A stretch of DNA of 64,000 nt from a bacterium (GCA_905221125.1 CAJNBY010000012.1:5714-69713), one strand, 5' to 3'. Shown: positions 38,801-48,108, numbered from the stretch's first letter. Notes: generated from the sequence alone by a model not told the origin. A program made the numbers and translations.

Positions 38801-39244
38801 TCATAGGTCTAAGCTATTAATTTTTAAGCGATTGTGATAAGCTAATTCTAATAAATAGGTGTAAAGTGGAATGATATCCGTTTTCTTAGGGAATTCAAAT
38901 TTATGAGCACTAAAATGCTCATTATGTGCTTTTAGAAAGACATTTTCTAAATAAGTAATAGTAATTTCACTATCATCTATACCTGCTCCAGCAGTTTCCA
39001 TTTCAACGTTAACAATGTTCATCAAAAAGATTGATTTAATAGACATCTTACGACCAGTAGTGCCTTGTTTATCTGTAAAGATAATACGGATATTTGTAAA
39101 TATAATTGAGTCACGAATCAGTTTATATCCACTTTGAATTTCTTCATTTTCTAGTAAATATTTTCCATATTCTTTGATAAGAGTTTCTTTGTTTTGCTCG
39201 CTAAAGTTACCAGCGAGTCCTTGAATGAATTTACCAAATGCCAT
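38801..39244 (-). CDS. Bacterial PH-domain protein of unknown function
   Basis: A 147-residue soluble protein resembling bacterial PH-like domains (IIFTNIRIIFTDKQGTTGRK near residue 50). No catalytic motif and no signal peptide. It follows yigZ closely, with four bases separating the longer frame from yigZ; the start at 39244 (MAFGKFIQG) is chosen because GGAG lies eight bases upstream. Probably co-transcribed with yigZ. Function unknown. Confidence 0.75.
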   Translation of the reverse strand: MAFGKFIQGLAGNFSEQNKETLIKEYGKYLLENEEIQSGYKLIRDSIIFTNIRIIFTDKQGTTGRKMSIKSIFLMNIVNVEMETAGAGIDDSEITITYLENVFLKAHNEHFSAHKFEFPKKTDIIPLYTYLLELAYHNRLKINSLDL

Positions 39245-39259
39245 ATTTTTCTCCATTGT

Positions 39260-39895
39260 TTACACTAAGTTTACAGGAACTTCAACTTCTCGTAAACCTT
39301 GATCAGTTAAAGTGACCTTTCCATTAAAAAACTCTACAAGTGCAGCTTTAATAGTTTCTTTTTCTTCTTTATCAACATAAATCATCGTATCGACTTGATC
39401 TGTAAAATTTGTATCTAGCTCCATGAGATTATGTTCTTTAAGGAAGTTACTGTATTCTTGGTACTGAGCGTAAGACATTTGAATAGCAATGCCAGCCTGT
39501 TCCTTTATTTCAATAATGCCAATTTCTTTGACAGCTAAGGCAACACTGCCAGCGTAAGCACGAATCAGTCCTCCAGCGCCTAATTTAATACCACCAAAGT
39601 AGCGTGTCACTACCACACAGACATTGGTGAGATTGTGATTTTCTAGTACCCCAAGCATGGGAACGCCAGCAGTACCACTGGGCTCACCATCATCACTTGT
39701 ACGTTTGATTTCACTACGTTCTCCAATAATAAATGCAGAGCAATTATGTGTCGCTTTGTAGTGTTCTTTTTTGATGGCAGTAATGAAGTCACGAGCCTCT
39801 TCTTCGCTATAAACACGCTTGGCATGACAGATAAAGCGGGATTTTTTGATTTCTTCTTGGACTTGTCCGTCCTCTTTAATTGTTCTAAATTCCAT
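39260..39895 (-). CDS. YigZ/IMPACT-family protein
   Basis: A 211-residue protein of the UPF0029/IMPACT family. The N-terminal IMPACT domain shows KKSRFICHA and GEPSGTAGVPML and a VVTRYFGGIKLGAGGLIRAY block; a C-terminal ferredoxin-like DUF1949 domain follows. Eukaryotic IMPACT modulates translation control; the bacterial role is unknown. The gene is divergent from comFA. The -10 TACAAT ends six bases before the ATG with no Shine-Dalgarno, so it may be leaderless. Confidence 0.9.
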   Translation of the reverse strand: MEFRTIKEDGQVQEEIKKSRFICHAKRVYSEEEARDFITAIKKEHYKATHNCSAFIIGERSEIKRTSDDGEPSGTAGVPMLGVLENHNLTNVCVVVTRYFGGIKLGAGGLIRAYAGSVALAVKEIGIIEIKEQAGIAIQMSYAQYQEYSNFLKEHNLMELDTNFTDQVDTMIYVDKEEKETIKAALVEFFNGKVTLTDQGLREVEVPVNLV

Positions 39896-39936
39896 GATTT
39901 AATTGTACTAAAAAATCATCTAAAGCGCTAGGTTTT

Positions 39937-39944
39937 TACGAATA
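39937..39944 (+). promoter_or_regulatory. SigX com-box of comFA-comFC
   Basis: TACGAATA is a perfect combox (cin-box), preceded by a GGTTTTT stretch and placed seven bases before the comFA ATG. It is recognised by the competence sigma factor SigX/ComX. Confidence 0.92.
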
Positions 39945-39951
39945 AAGAAGT

Positions 39952-41250
39952 ATGAAAGTAAATCCAAATTATCTCGGTCGTTTGTTTACGGAGAATGAAT
40001 TAACAGAAGAAGACCGTCAGTTGGCGGAGAAACTTCCAGCAATGAGAAGGGAGAAGGGGAAACTCTTCTGTCAACGTTGTAATAGTGCTATTCTAGAAGA
40101 ATGGTATTTGCCCATCGGTGCTTACTATTGTCGAGAGTGCTTGCTGATGAAGCGAGTTAGGAGTGATCAAGCTTTATACTATTTTCCGCAGGAGGATTTT
40201 CCTAAACAAGACGTTCTTAAATGGCGTGGTAAATTAACTCCTTTTCAAGAGAAGGTGTCAGAGGGACTGATTCAAGCAGTAGACAAGCAAGAGCCAACTT
40301 TAGTTCATGCGGTGACAGGGGCTGGAAAGACGGAAATGATTTATCAAGTTGTGGCTAAGGTGATTAATAGGGGTGGTGCAGTGTGTTTGGCCAGTCCTCG
40401 CATAGATGTTTGTTTGGAGCTGTACAAGCGCCTACAAGATGATTTTGCTTGTGAGATAGCCCTCCTACATGGAGAATCAGAGCCTTATTTCCGAACACCA
40501 TTAGTTGTTGCGACGACTCATCAGTTATTGAAATTTTATCAAGCTTTTGATTTGCTTATAGTTGATGAAGTAGATGCCTTTCCTTATGTTGATAATCCAA
40601 CACTTTACTATGCTGTCAATAATAGTGTAAAGGAGAATGGGCTGAGAATCTTTTTAACAGCGACTTCGACAGATGAGTTAGATAGGAAAGTCCGTTTAGG
40701 AGAATTAAAAAGGCTGAGCTTACCTAGACGATTCCATGGGAATCCGTTGATTATTCCTAAACCAGTTTGGTTATCGGATTTTAATCGCTATTTAGATAAG
40801 AGTCGTTTGTCACCAAAGTTAAAGTTTTATATTGAGAAACAGAGAAAGACAACTTATCCGTTACTCATTTTTGCTTCAGAAATTAAGAAAGGAGAGCAAC
40901 TAAAAGAAATCTTACAGGAGCAATTTCCAAATGAGAAAATTGGTTTTGTGTCTTCCGTAACAGAAGATCGATTAGAGCAAGTACAAGCTTTTCGAGATGG
41001 AGAATTGACAATACTTATCAGTACGACGATATTGGAACGTGGAGTTACCTTCCCTTGTGTGGATGTTTTTGTAGTAGAGGCCAATCATCGTTTGTTTACC
41101 AAGTCTAGTTTGATTCAGATTAGTGGACGAGTTGGACGAAGCATGGATAGACCGACAGGAGATTTGCTTTTCTTTCATGACGGGTTAAATGCTTCAATTA
41201 AGAAGGCAATTAAGGAAATTCAGCAGATGAATAAGGAGGCAGGCTTATGA
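39952..41250 (+). CDS. comFA: Late competence DNA uptake helicase ComFA
   Basis: A 432-residue superfamily-2 helicase that drives single-stranded DNA import. A four-cysteine zinc site lies near residues 38-63 (CQRC and CREC), Walker A GAGKTEM near residue 123, a DEVD box near residue 205, and arginine-finger motif QISGRVGRS near residue 386. It starts seven bases after a perfect com-box and overlaps comFC by four bases. Confidence 0.96.
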   Translation: MKVNPNYLGRLFTENELTEEDRQLAEKLPAMRREKGKLFCQRCNSAILEEWYLPIGAYYCRECLLMKRVRSDQALYYFPQEDFPKQDVLKWRGKLTPFQEKVSEGLIQAVDKQEPTLVHAVTGAGKTEMIYQVVAKVINRGGAVCLASPRIDVCLELYKRLQDDFACEIALLHGESEPYFRTPLVVATTHQLLKFYQAFDLLIVDEVDAFPYVDNPTLYYAVNNSVKENGLRIFLTATSTDELDRKVRLGELKRLSLPRRFHGNPLIIPKPVWLSDFNRYLDKSRLSPKLKFYIEKQRKTTYPLLIFASEIKKGEQLKEILQEQFPNEKIGFVSSVTEDRLEQVQAFRDGELTILISTTILERGVTFPCVDVFVVEANHRLFTKSSLIQISGRVGRSMDRPTGDLLFFHDGLNASIKKAIKEIQQMNKEAGL

Positions 41251-41909
41251 AGTGTTTGTTATGTGGGCAGACTATGAAGACTGTTTTAACTTTTAGTAGT
41301 CTCTTGCTTTTGAAGAATGATGACTCTTGTCTTTGTTCAGACTGTAATTCTACTTTTGAGAGGATTGGAGAAGAGAACTGTCCAAATTGTATGAAAACAG
41401 ATTTGTCAACAAAGTGTCAAGATTGTCAATTTTGGTGTAAAGAGGGAATTGAGGTCTCCCATAGAGCGATTTTTACTTACAATCAAGCTATGAAAGATTT
41501 TTTTAGTCGGTATAAGTTTGATGGAGACTTCCTTTTAAGAAAAGTTTTCGCTTCATTTTTAAGTGAGGGGTTGAAAAAGTATAAAGAGTATCAATTTGTT
41601 GTAATTCCCCTAAGTCCTGAAAGATTGCTTGACAGAGGATTTAATCAGGTTGAAGGTTTAGTTGAAGCAGCAGGTTTCAAGTATCTGGATTTATTAGAGA
41701 AAAGAGAAGAGAGAGCTAGCTCTTCTAAAAGTCGCTCAGAACGCTTGACGACAGAACTTCCTTTCTTTATTAAAAGTGGAGTCAGCATTCCTAAGAAAAT
41801 CCTACTTATAGATGATATTTATACTACTGGAACAACTATAAATCGTGTGAAGAAACTGCTGGAAGAAGCTGGTGCTGAGGATGTAAAAACATTTTCCCTT
41901 GTAAGATGA
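41247..41909 (+). CDS. comFC: Late competence protein ComFC
   Basis: A 220-residue phosphoribosyltransferase-fold protein with an N-terminal zinc finger (CLLCG, CSDC, CPNC and CQDC cysteine pairs, residues 3-53). The PRPP-binding motif ILLIDDIYTTGTT lies near residue 192. It interacts with ComFA during transformation. Co-transcribed from the comFA com-box. Confidence 0.95.
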   Translation: MKCLLCGQTMKTVLTFSSLLLLKNDDSCLCSDCNSTFERIGEENCPNCMKTDLSTKCQDCQFWCKEGIEVSHRAIFTYNQAMKDFFSRYKFDGDFLLRKVFASFLSEGLKKYKEYQFVVIPLSPERLLDRGFNQVEGLVEAAGFKYLDLLEKREERASSSKSRSERLTTELPFFIKSGVSIPKKILLIDDIYTTGTTINRVKKLLEEAGAEDVKTFSLVR

Positions 41910-41917
41910 GGAAAAAA

Positions 41918-41947
41918 TTTGCAAAAATAAAATGAAAGCGTTATAAT
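41918..41947 (+). promoter_or_regulatory. hpf promoter with a cre-like site
   Basis: TTGCAA (41919-41924), 17-bp spacer, TATAAT (41942-41947). Overlapping the -10, positions 41932-41947 match the streptococcal cre WTGWAARCGYTWWCWW at 15 of 16 places. Catabolite control by CcpA is plausible. Confidence 0.6.
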
Positions 41948-41989
41948 GAAATTAGAAAAAACAAAAATGTTTAGAAAGAAGGTACTCAT

Positions 41990-42538
41990 ATGATTAAATA
42001 TAGTATCCGTGGTGAAAACCTAGAAGTAACAGAAGCAATTCGTGATTATGTAGTTTCTAAACTCGAAAAGATCGAAAAGTATTTTCAAGCTGAACAAGAG
42101 TTGGATGCTCGAGTTAACTTGAAGGTGTATCGTGAAAAAACTGCTAAAGTGGAAGTAACGATTCCGCTGGGCTCTATTACTCTTCGTGCAGAAGATGTGT
42201 CTCAAGATATGTATGGTTCAATTGACCTTGTAACCGATAAAATTGAACGTCAGATTCGTAAAAATAAAACAAAAATCGAGCGTAAAAATAAAAATAAGGT
42301 GGCAACTAGTCAATTATTTACAGATGCTTTGGTGGAAGATCCAAATGTTGTCCAGTCTAGAGTTGTTCGTTCAAAACAAATTGATTTAAAACCAATGGAT
42401 TTGGAAGAAGCTATTCTACAAATGGATTTGTTGGGACATGATTTCTTTATCTATGTGGATGTTGAAGATCAAACAACTAATGTGATTTATCGTCGTGAGG
42501 ATGGCGAAATTGGTTTGTTAGAAGTTAAAGAATCTTAA
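41990..42538 (+). CDS. hpf: Ribosome hibernation-promoting factor (long form)
   Basis: A 182-residue long HPF: an N-terminal S30AE domain (about 1-100, YSIRGENLEVTEAIRDYV) and a C-terminal dimerisation domain (about 120-180, FIYVDVEDQTTNVIYRREDG). Long HPF dimerises 70S ribosomes into inactive 100S particles in stationary phase. It follows comFC but has its own promoter with a cre-like site. Confidence 0.96.
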   Translation: MIKYSIRGENLEVTEAIRDYVVSKLEKIEKYFQAEQELDARVNLKVYREKTAKVEVTIPLGSITLRAEDVSQDMYGSIDLVTDKIERQIRKNKTKIERKNKNKVATSQLFTDALVEDPNVVQSRVVRSKQIDLKPMDLEEAILQMDLLGHDFFIYVDVEDQTTNVIYRREDGEIGLLEVKES

Positions 42539-42551
42539 TTTCAATATGTGT

Positions 42552-42587
42552 AAAGGTAGGTTTACTGAATTGTAAACCTCCTTTTTA
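42552..42587 (+). terminator. hpf terminator
   Basis: AAAGG-ta-GGTTTAC / GTAAACC-t-CCTTT stem followed by TTTT. Confidence 0.85.
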
Positions 42588-42645
42588 TTACAATGGATAG
42601 AATTACTGATTACACTTTTAAAAAGTCGCTTTTTGGTGGTTATTA

Positions 42646-42654
42646 TGGTATAAT
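42646..42654 (+). promoter_or_regulatory. Extended -10 promoter of gdpP-rplI-dnaB
   Basis: TGgTATAAT at 42646-42654. Its transcription start would fall after 42593 and before 42674, which decides the gdpP start codon. Confidence 0.75.
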
Positions 42655-42673
42655 GGGTGCCAAGAGGTTTGGA

Positions 42674-44647
42674 ATGAAAAAATTTTATGTAAGTCCTATT
42701 TTCCCCTTAATATTAGGAATAGTGGCGTTCGGAGTGCTATCTGTGCAACTTGTTTTTGTAACGAATACACTGGTAACGCTATTTCTTTTGCTACTTATTT
42801 TGGGTTCATATATTTTATTGTTCATACATCAGAGAGACTACTACTCAAGGAGTGAAGTAGAACAAATCCAGTATGTAAACCACCAAGCTGAAGAAAGTTT
42901 GACAACCTTGTTAGAGCAGATGCCTGTTGGAGTTATTAAATTAGACTTGTCTTCAGGTGAAGTTGAATGGTTTAATCCTTATGCTGAATTGATTTTGACT
43001 AATGAAGTGGGCGAGATTGATGTGGCATTAATTCAAACAATTATCAAGGCTTCTGTAGGGAATCCAGGTTCTTATGCCACCTTGGGTGAGACCCGTTATT
43101 CGGTTCATATGGACAAGATGTCTGGAGTTCTTTACTTTTTTGATGTGTCTGGAGAATATGAAGCGACTGTTGAGTTAGTCACGAGTCGGCCTGTGATTGG
43201 GATCGTTTCTGTTGACAACTACGATGATTTAGAAGATGAAACATCCGAGTCTGATATCAGTCATATTAACAGTTTTGTAGCCAACTTTGTTTCAGAATTT
43301 GCTGGGAAACATGCCATGTTCTCCCGTCGAGTGAGTATGGACCGTTTTTATCTATTTACGGACTACACGGTGCTTGAGGGTTTGATGAATGATAAATTTT
43401 CTGTTATCGATGCTTTCAGAGAAGAGTCGAAACAGAGACAGTTGCCTTTGACCTTAAGTATGGGCTTTTCTTATGGTGATGGAAATCATGATGAGATCGG
43501 GAAAGTTGCATTGCTCAATTTGAACTTGGCTGAAGTGCGTGGTGGCGACCAGGTGGTTGTCAAGGAGAATGACGAAACTAAAAATCCAGTTTATTTTGGT
43601 GGTGGGTCTGCTGCCTCAATCAAACGTACACGGACTCGTACGCGTGCTATGATGACAGCTATTTCAGATAAGATTCGAAGTGTGGATCAGGTTTTTGTAG
43701 TTGGTCACAAAAATCTAGATATGGATGCTCTTGGCTCTGCTGTAGGTATGCAGTTGTTTGCTAGCAATGTGACTGAAAATAGTTATGCTATTTATGACGA
43801 AGAACAAATGTCGCCGGATATTGAACGAGCTGTTTCATTCTTAGAAAAAGAAGGAGTTACAAAGTTGTTGTCTGTCAAGGAGGCAATGGGCTTGGTGACT
43901 AATCGGTCTTTGTTGATTCTTGTAGACCATTCAAAGACTGCATTAACTTTATCAAAAGATTTTTATGATTTATTTACACAGACCATCGTTATTGACCACC
44001 ACAGAAGGGATCAGGATTTTCCTGATAATGCAGTTATCACTTATATCGAAAGTGGTGCAAGCAGTGCTAGTGAGCTGGTAACGGAATTGATTCAGTTCCA
44101 GAATTCTAAGAAAAATCGTTTGAGTCGTATGCAAGCAAGTGTCTTGATGGCTGGTATGATGCTGGATACTAAAAATTTCACCTCACGAGTGACTAGTCGG
44201 ACATTTGATGTTGCTAGCTATCTCAGAACGAGAGGAAGTGATAGTATTGCTATCCAGGAAATCGCTGCGACGGATTTTGAAGAATATCGTGAGGTCAATG
44301 AACTGATTTTACAGGGACGTAAATTAGGTTCAGATGTACTAATAGCAGAGGCTACGGACTCGAAATGCTATGATACAGTTGTTATTAGTAAGGCGGCAGA
44401 TGCCATGTTAGCTATGTCAGGTATTGAAGCGAGTTTTGTTCTTGCGAAAAATACACAAGGATTTATCTCTATCTCAGCTCGAAGTCGTAGTAAACTGAAT
44501 GTACAACGGATTATGGAAGAGCTGGGAGGTGGAGGCCACTTTAATTTGGCTGCAGCTCAAATTAAAGATTTAACCTTGTCAGAAGCAGGTGAAAAACTGA
44601 CAGAAATTGTATTAAATGAAATAAAGGAAAAGGAGAAAGAAGAATGA
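42674..44647 (+). CDS. gdpP: Cyclic-di-AMP phosphodiesterase GdpP/Pde1
   Basis: A 657-residue membrane protein, the same length as pneumococcal Pde1. Two membrane helices (about 8-55), a degenerate PAS domain (about 80-160), a degenerate GGDEF domain (about 175-305), then DHH ([10 protein letters not shown] and DHHRRD) and DHHA1 ([10 protein letters not shown]) domains. It cleaves c-di-AMP to pApA. The start at 42674 is chosen because AAGAGG lies six bases upstream and the promoter lies downstream of the longer frame's start. Overlaps rplI by four bases. Confidence 0.96.
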   Translation: MKKFYVSPIFPLILGIVAFGVLSVQLVFVTNTLVTLFLLLLILGSYILLFIHQRDYYSRSEVEQIQYVNHQAEESLTTLLEQMPVGVIKLDLSSGEVEWFNPYAELILTNEVGEIDVALIQTIIKASVGNPGSYATLGETRYSVHMDKMSGVLYFFDVSGEYEATVELVTSRPVIGIVSVDNYDDLEDETSESDISHINSFVANFVSEFAGKHAMFSRRVSMDRFYLFTDYTVLEGLMNDKFSVIDAFREESKQRQLPLTLSMGFSYGDGNHDEIGKVALLNLNLAEVRGGDQVVVKENDETKNPVYFGGGSAASIKRTRTRTRAMMTAISDKIRSVDQVFVVGHKNLDMDALGSAVGMQLFASNVTENSYAIYDEEQMSPDIERAVSFLEKEGVTKLLSVKEAMGLVTNRSLLILVDHSKTALTLSKDFYDLFTQTIVIDHHRRDQDFPDNAVITYIESGASSASELVTELIQFQNSKKNRLSRMQASVLMAGMMLDTKNFTSRVTSRTFDVASYLRTRGSDSIAIQEIAATDFEEYREVNELILQGRKLGSDVLIAEATDSKCYDTVVISKAADAMLAMSGIEASFVLAKNTQGFISISARSRSKLNVQRIMEELGGGGHFNLAAAQIKDLTLSEAGEKLTEIVLNEIKEKEKEE

Positions 44648-45096
44648 AAGTAATCTTTTTAGCAGATGTTAAAGGAAAAGGTAAAAAAGGCGAAATTAAG
44701 GAAGTACCAACAGGGTATGCGCAAAACTTTCTTATCAAAAAGAATCTAGCCAAAGAAGCGACTGCTCAAGCGGTAGGTGAACTTCGTGGTAAACAAAAAT
44801 CTGAAGAAAAAGCTCACGCTGAGATGATTGCAGAAGCAAAAGCAATTAAAGCCCAATTAGAGGCAGAAGAAACTGTTGTAGAATTTGTTGAAAAAGTTGG
44901 TCCAGATGGACGTACCTTTGGTTCTATTACCAATAAGAAAATTGCAGAAGAATTGCAAAAGCAATTTGGAATTAAGATTGATAAACGTCATATCCAAGTA
45001 CAAGCTCCGATTCGAGCAGTTGGTTTAATTGATGTACCAGTGAAAATCTATCAAGATATCACAAGTGTAATCAATCTTCGTGTGAAAGAAGGATAA
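44644..45096 (+). CDS. rplI: 50S ribosomal protein L9
   Basis: A 150-residue L9 with the N-terminal domain ([30 protein letters not shown]), a long connecting helix rich in Lys, Glu and Ala, and the C-terminal RNA-binding domain ([12 protein letters not shown]). Translationally coupled to gdpP, an arrangement conserved in Firmicutes. Confidence 0.97.
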   Translation: MKVIFLADVKGKGKKGEIKEVPTGYAQNFLIKKNLAKEATAQAVGELRGKQKSEEKAHAEMIAEAKAIKAQLEAEETVVEFVEKVGPDGRTFGSITNKKIAEELQKQFGIKIDKRHIQVQAPIRAVGLIDVPVKIYQDITSVINLRVKEG

Positions 45097-45139
45097 ATTT
45101 ACACCTTCTTGACAAGATTGTAAAAGGAAGGGAAGTCTG

Positions 45140-46492
45140 ATGGCAGAAGTAGAAGAGTTACGAGTACAACCTCAAGATATCTTGGCTGAGCAATCCGTTT
45201 TGGGGGCTATCTTTATTGACGAGAGTAAGCTTGTTTTTGTACGAGAATATATTGAGTCTCGGGACTTTTTTAAGTATGCCCATCGTTTGATTTTCCAAGC
45301 CATGGTTGACTTATCAGATCGTGGCGATGCTATAGATGCAACAACGGTTCGTACTATTCTCGATAATCAAGGTGACTTACAGAATATTGGTGGCTTGTCT
45401 TACCTGGTTGAGATTGTCAATTCTGTGCCAACTTCTGCTAATGCGGAGTATTATGCTAAGATTGTTGCAGAAAAAGCCATGCTACGGCGGTTAATCGCCA
45501 AGTTGACAGAGTCTGTCAATCAAGCTTACGAGGCTTCACAACCAGCTGATGAAATCATTGCTCAGGCAGAAAAAGGTTTGATTGATGTCAGTGAAAATGC
45601 TAATCGAAGTGGATTTAAGAATATTCGAGATGTGTTGAATGTCAACTTTGGAAATCTGGAAGCTCGCTCGCAACAAACGACTGATATTACAGGGATTGCG
45701 ACAGGTTATCGTGATTTGGATCATATGACGACTGGTCTGCATGAAGAGGAGTTGATTATCCTAGCAGCCCGTCCGGCGGTTGGTAAGACAGCTTTTGCCT
45801 TGAATATTGCTCAGAATATTGGGACTAAATTGGACAAAACGGTTGCTATCTTTTCGCTCGAAATGGGTGCAGAGAGTCTAGTGGACCGTATGTTAGCAGC
45901 AGAAGGTTTGGTGGAGTCGCATTCTATCCGTACGGGTCAGTTGACCGATGAGGAATGGCAAAAGTATACCATTGCCCAAGGGAATCTAGCCAACGCAAGT
46001 ATCTATATCGATGATACACCAGGGATTCGGATTACAGAGATTCGATCACGTTCACGCAAACTGGCTCAAGAAACTGGAAATCTTGGTTTGATTTTGATAG
46101 ACTATCTTCAATTGATCACGGGAACTGGTCGAGAAAACCGCCAACAAGAAGTTTCAGAAATTTCACGTCAGTTGAAAATCCTAGCAAAGGAACTGAAGGT
46201 TCCCGTAATTGCTCTGAGTCAGTTGTCTCGTGGTGTAGAACAACGTCAGGATAAGAGGCCAGTCTTGTCTGATATTCGTGAATCGGGATCTATCGAGCAG
46301 GATGCTGATATCGTAGCCTTTCTTTATCGTGACGATTACTATGAGCGTGGTGGTGAAGAAGAGGAAGGTATACCAAATAATAAGGTAGAAGTTATTATCG
46401 AGAAAAACCGTAGTGGAGCTCGTGGAACGGTGGAATTAATTTTCCAAAAAGAATACAATAAATTTTCAAGTATCTCAAAAAGGGAGGCATAA
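45140..46492 (+). CDS. dnaB: Replicative DNA helicase DnaB (called DnaC in some Firmicutes)
   Basis: A 450-residue hexameric helicase. The N-terminal scaffold domain (about 10-110, QSVLGAIFIDE) binds primase; the RecA-like C-terminal domain has Walker A AARPAVGKTAF near residue 210, Walker B LILIDYLQLI near residue 313, and the DIRESGSIEQDAD region near residue 380. Located 43 bp after rplI. Confidence 0.98.
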   Translation: MAEVEELRVQPQDILAEQSVLGAIFIDESKLVFVREYIESRDFFKYAHRLIFQAMVDLSDRGDAIDATTVRTILDNQGDLQNIGGLSYLVEIVNSVPTSANAEYYAKIVAEKAMLRRLIAKLTESVNQAYEASQPADEIIAQAEKGLIDVSENANRSGFKNIRDVLNVNFGNLEARSQQTTDITGIATGYRDLDHMTTGLHEEELIILAARPAVGKTAFALNIAQNIGTKLDKTVAIFSLEMGAESLVDRMLAAEGLVESHSIRTGQLTDEEWQKYTIAQGNLANASIYIDDTPGIRITEIRSRSRKLAQETGNLGLILIDYLQLITGTGRENRQQEVSEISRQLKILAKELKVPVIALSQLSRGVEQRQDKRPVLSDIRESGSIEQDADIVAFLYRDDYYERGGEEEEGIPNNKVEVIIEKNRSGARGTVELIFQKEYNKFSSISKREA

Positions 46493-46493
46493 A

Positions 46494-46760
46494 ATGACAG
46501 ATGCATTTACAGATGTAGCCAAGATGAAAAAAATTAAAGAAGAAATCAAGGCGCATGAGGGTCATGTAGTTGAAATGACTTTGGAAAATGGGCGTAAGCG
46601 CCAAAAAAATAGATTGGGTAAGCTAATTGAAGTTTATCCATCCCTATTTATCGTGGAATTTGGGAATGTTGAAGGAGATAAACAAGCTAATGTTTATGTT
46701 GAGTCCTTTACTTACTCAGATATCCTTACTGAAAAGAATTTGATTCATTATCTGGACTAA
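46494..46760 (+). CDS. Veg-family protein
   Basis: An 88-residue member of the Veg family (biofilm stimulator of B. subtilis). The pattern MKKIKEEIKAHEGHVVE and ENGRKRQKNRLGKLIEVYPS is characteristic. It starts one base after the dnaB stop with GGGAGG upstream, so it is in the gdpP-rplI-dnaB transcript. Molecular role unknown. Confidence 0.88.
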   Translation: MTDAFTDVAKMKKIKEEIKAHEGHVVEMTLENGRKRQKNRLGKLIEVYPSLFIVEFGNVEGDKQANVYVESFTYSDILTEKNLIHYLD

Positions 46761-46785
46761 AGTGAGAAATTTTCTCACTTTTTCT
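46759..46785 (+). terminator. Terminator of the gdpP-veg operon
   Basis: AAAGTGAGAAATTTTCTCACTTT perfect stem followed by TTCTTTTTT. It lies just before a com-box-like sequence. Confidence 0.92.
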
Positions 46786-46791
46786 TTTTTC

Positions 46792-46799
46792 TCCGAATA
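46792..46799 (+). promoter_or_regulatory. Com-box-like element upstream of cbpD
   Basis: TCCGAATA differs from the SigX box TACGAATA at one base and follows a T-rich stretch. It is 154 bp from the cbpD ATG because a BOX element lies between. CbpD is a known late competence protein in pneumococcus. Confidence 0.6.
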
Positions 46800-46825
46800 G
46801 TTTAAGTGAAGGTAATCTTCGATTT

Positions 46826-46930
46826 ATACTCTTCGAAAATCAAATTCAAACCACGTCAGCTTCGCCTTGCCATACTCAAGTATAGCCTGCGCCTAGCTTC
46901 CTAGTTTGATCTTTAATTTTCATTGAGTAC
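46826..46930. repeat. BOX element, boxA-boxC type
   Basis: A 105-bp BOX with ends ATACTC and GAGTAC. BoxA (CTCTTCGAAAATC and CCACGTCAG) joins boxC (CTAGCTTCCTAGTTTGATC) with no boxB. It ends 23 bp before the cbpD ATG, so it would be part of the cbpD leader if transcription begins at the com-box. Confidence 0.9.
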
Positions 46931-46953
46931 TATATTATTTTCAAGGAGGAAGA

Positions 46954-48072
46954 ATGAAAATTTTACCGTTTATAGCAAGAGGAACAAGTTATTGTTTGAA
47001 GATGTCAGTTAAAAAGGTTGTTCCTTTTTTAGTAGTAGGATTGATGCTAGCAGCGGGTGATAGTGTCTATGCCTATTCTGGAGGGAATGGGTCAATTGCG
47101 CGTGGAGATGATTATCCTGCTTATTATAAAAATGGGAGCCAGGAGATTGATCAGTGGCGCATGTATTCTCGTCAGTGTACTTCTTTTGCAGCCTTTCGTT
47201 TGAGTAGTGTCAATGGTTTTGAGATTCCAAGGGCTTATGGAAATGCGAATGAATGGGGGCACCGTGCTCGTCGTGAAGGCTATCGTGTAGATAATACACC
47301 GACGATTGGCTCCATTGCTTGGTCTACTGCAGGAACTTATGGGCATGTTGCCTGGGTGTCAAATGTAATGGGAGATCAGATTGAGATTGAGGAATATAAC
47401 TATGGTTATACAGAAGCCTATAATAAACGAATTATAAAAGCAAATACGATGACAGGATTTATTCATTTTAAAGATTTGGCTGGTGGCAGCGTTGGGAATA
47501 GTCAAACCTCAGTTTCAACAGGGGGAACACATTATTTTAAGACTAAGTCAGCTATCAAAAATCAGCCACTAGCAAGCGCAACTGTGATTGATTACTATTA
47601 TCCTGGGGAGAATGTTCATTATGATCAAATTCTCGAAAAAGATGGATACAAGTGGTTGAGTTATACGGCTTATAACGGAAGTCGTCGCTATATCCAGTTA
47701 GAAGGAGTGGCTTCTTCACAGAATTATCAGAATCAATCAGGAAATAGCTCTAATTATAGCTCAAATACTGGATCGACTGTCGGTTGGAAGAAAATAAATG
47801 GTAGTTGGTATCATTTCAAATCAAATGGGTCTAAATCAACGGGCTGGCTGAAAGATGGTTCTAGCTGGTATTATTTGAAATCATCTGGTGAAATGCAGAC
47901 AGGATGGATAAAGGAAAATGGTCTGTGGTATTATCTGGATAGTTCAGGGGCAATGAAAACAGGTTGGTATCAAGTCTCTGGTAAGTGGTATTATTCTTAC
48001 TCTTCAGGCGCTTTAGCTGTTAATACGACGGTGGATGGCTACAGAGTAAACAGTGATGGAGTACGAGTATAG
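46954..48072 (+). CDS. cbpD: Choline-binding murein hydrolase CbpD (short form)
   Basis: A 372-residue secreted protein. A long signal peptide ends after VYA (about residue 40). The CHAP domain (about 45-175) carries Cys75 (RQCTSF) and His131 (YGHVAW). One SH3-like segment (about 190-250) follows, then four choline-binding repeats (GWKKINGSWYHF, GWLKDGSSWYYL, GWIKENGLWYYL, GWYQVSGKWYYS) to the C-terminus. Competent cells use it to lyse non-competent kin. Pneumococcal CbpD, from memory, has 448 residues with two SH3 domains, so this is a shorter allele. AAGGAGG precedes the ATG. Confidence 0.94.
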   Translation: MKILPFIARGTSYCLKMSVKKVVPFLVVGLMLAAGDSVYAYSGGNGSIARGDDYPAYYKNGSQEIDQWRMYSRQCTSFAAFRLSSVNGFEIPRAYGNANEWGHRARREGYRVDNTPTIGSIAWSTAGTYGHVAWVSNVMGDQIEIEEYNYGYTEAYNKRIIKANTMTGFIHFKDLAGGSVGNSQTSVSTGGTHYFKTKSAIKNQPLASATVIDYYYPGENVHYDQILEKDGYKWLSYTAYNGSRRYIQLEGVASSQNYQNQSGNSSNYSSNTGSTVGWKKINGSWYHFKSNGSKSTGWLKDGSSWYYLKSSGEMQTGWIKENGLWYYLDSSGAMKTGWYQVSGKWYYSYSSGALAVNTTVDGYRVNSDGVRV

Positions 48073-48081
48073 AAAATTGGG

Positions 48082-48108
48082 GCAGGAAAAATTTCCTGCT
48101 CTTTTCTG
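48082..48108 (+). terminator. cbpD terminator
   Basis: GGCAGGAAAAATTTCCTGC stem followed by TCTTTT. Confidence 0.85.

Noticed and set aside
42593-42673. N-terminal extension of gdpP
   Set aside because: The promoter lies inside this stretch and the ribosome site supports the start at 42674.
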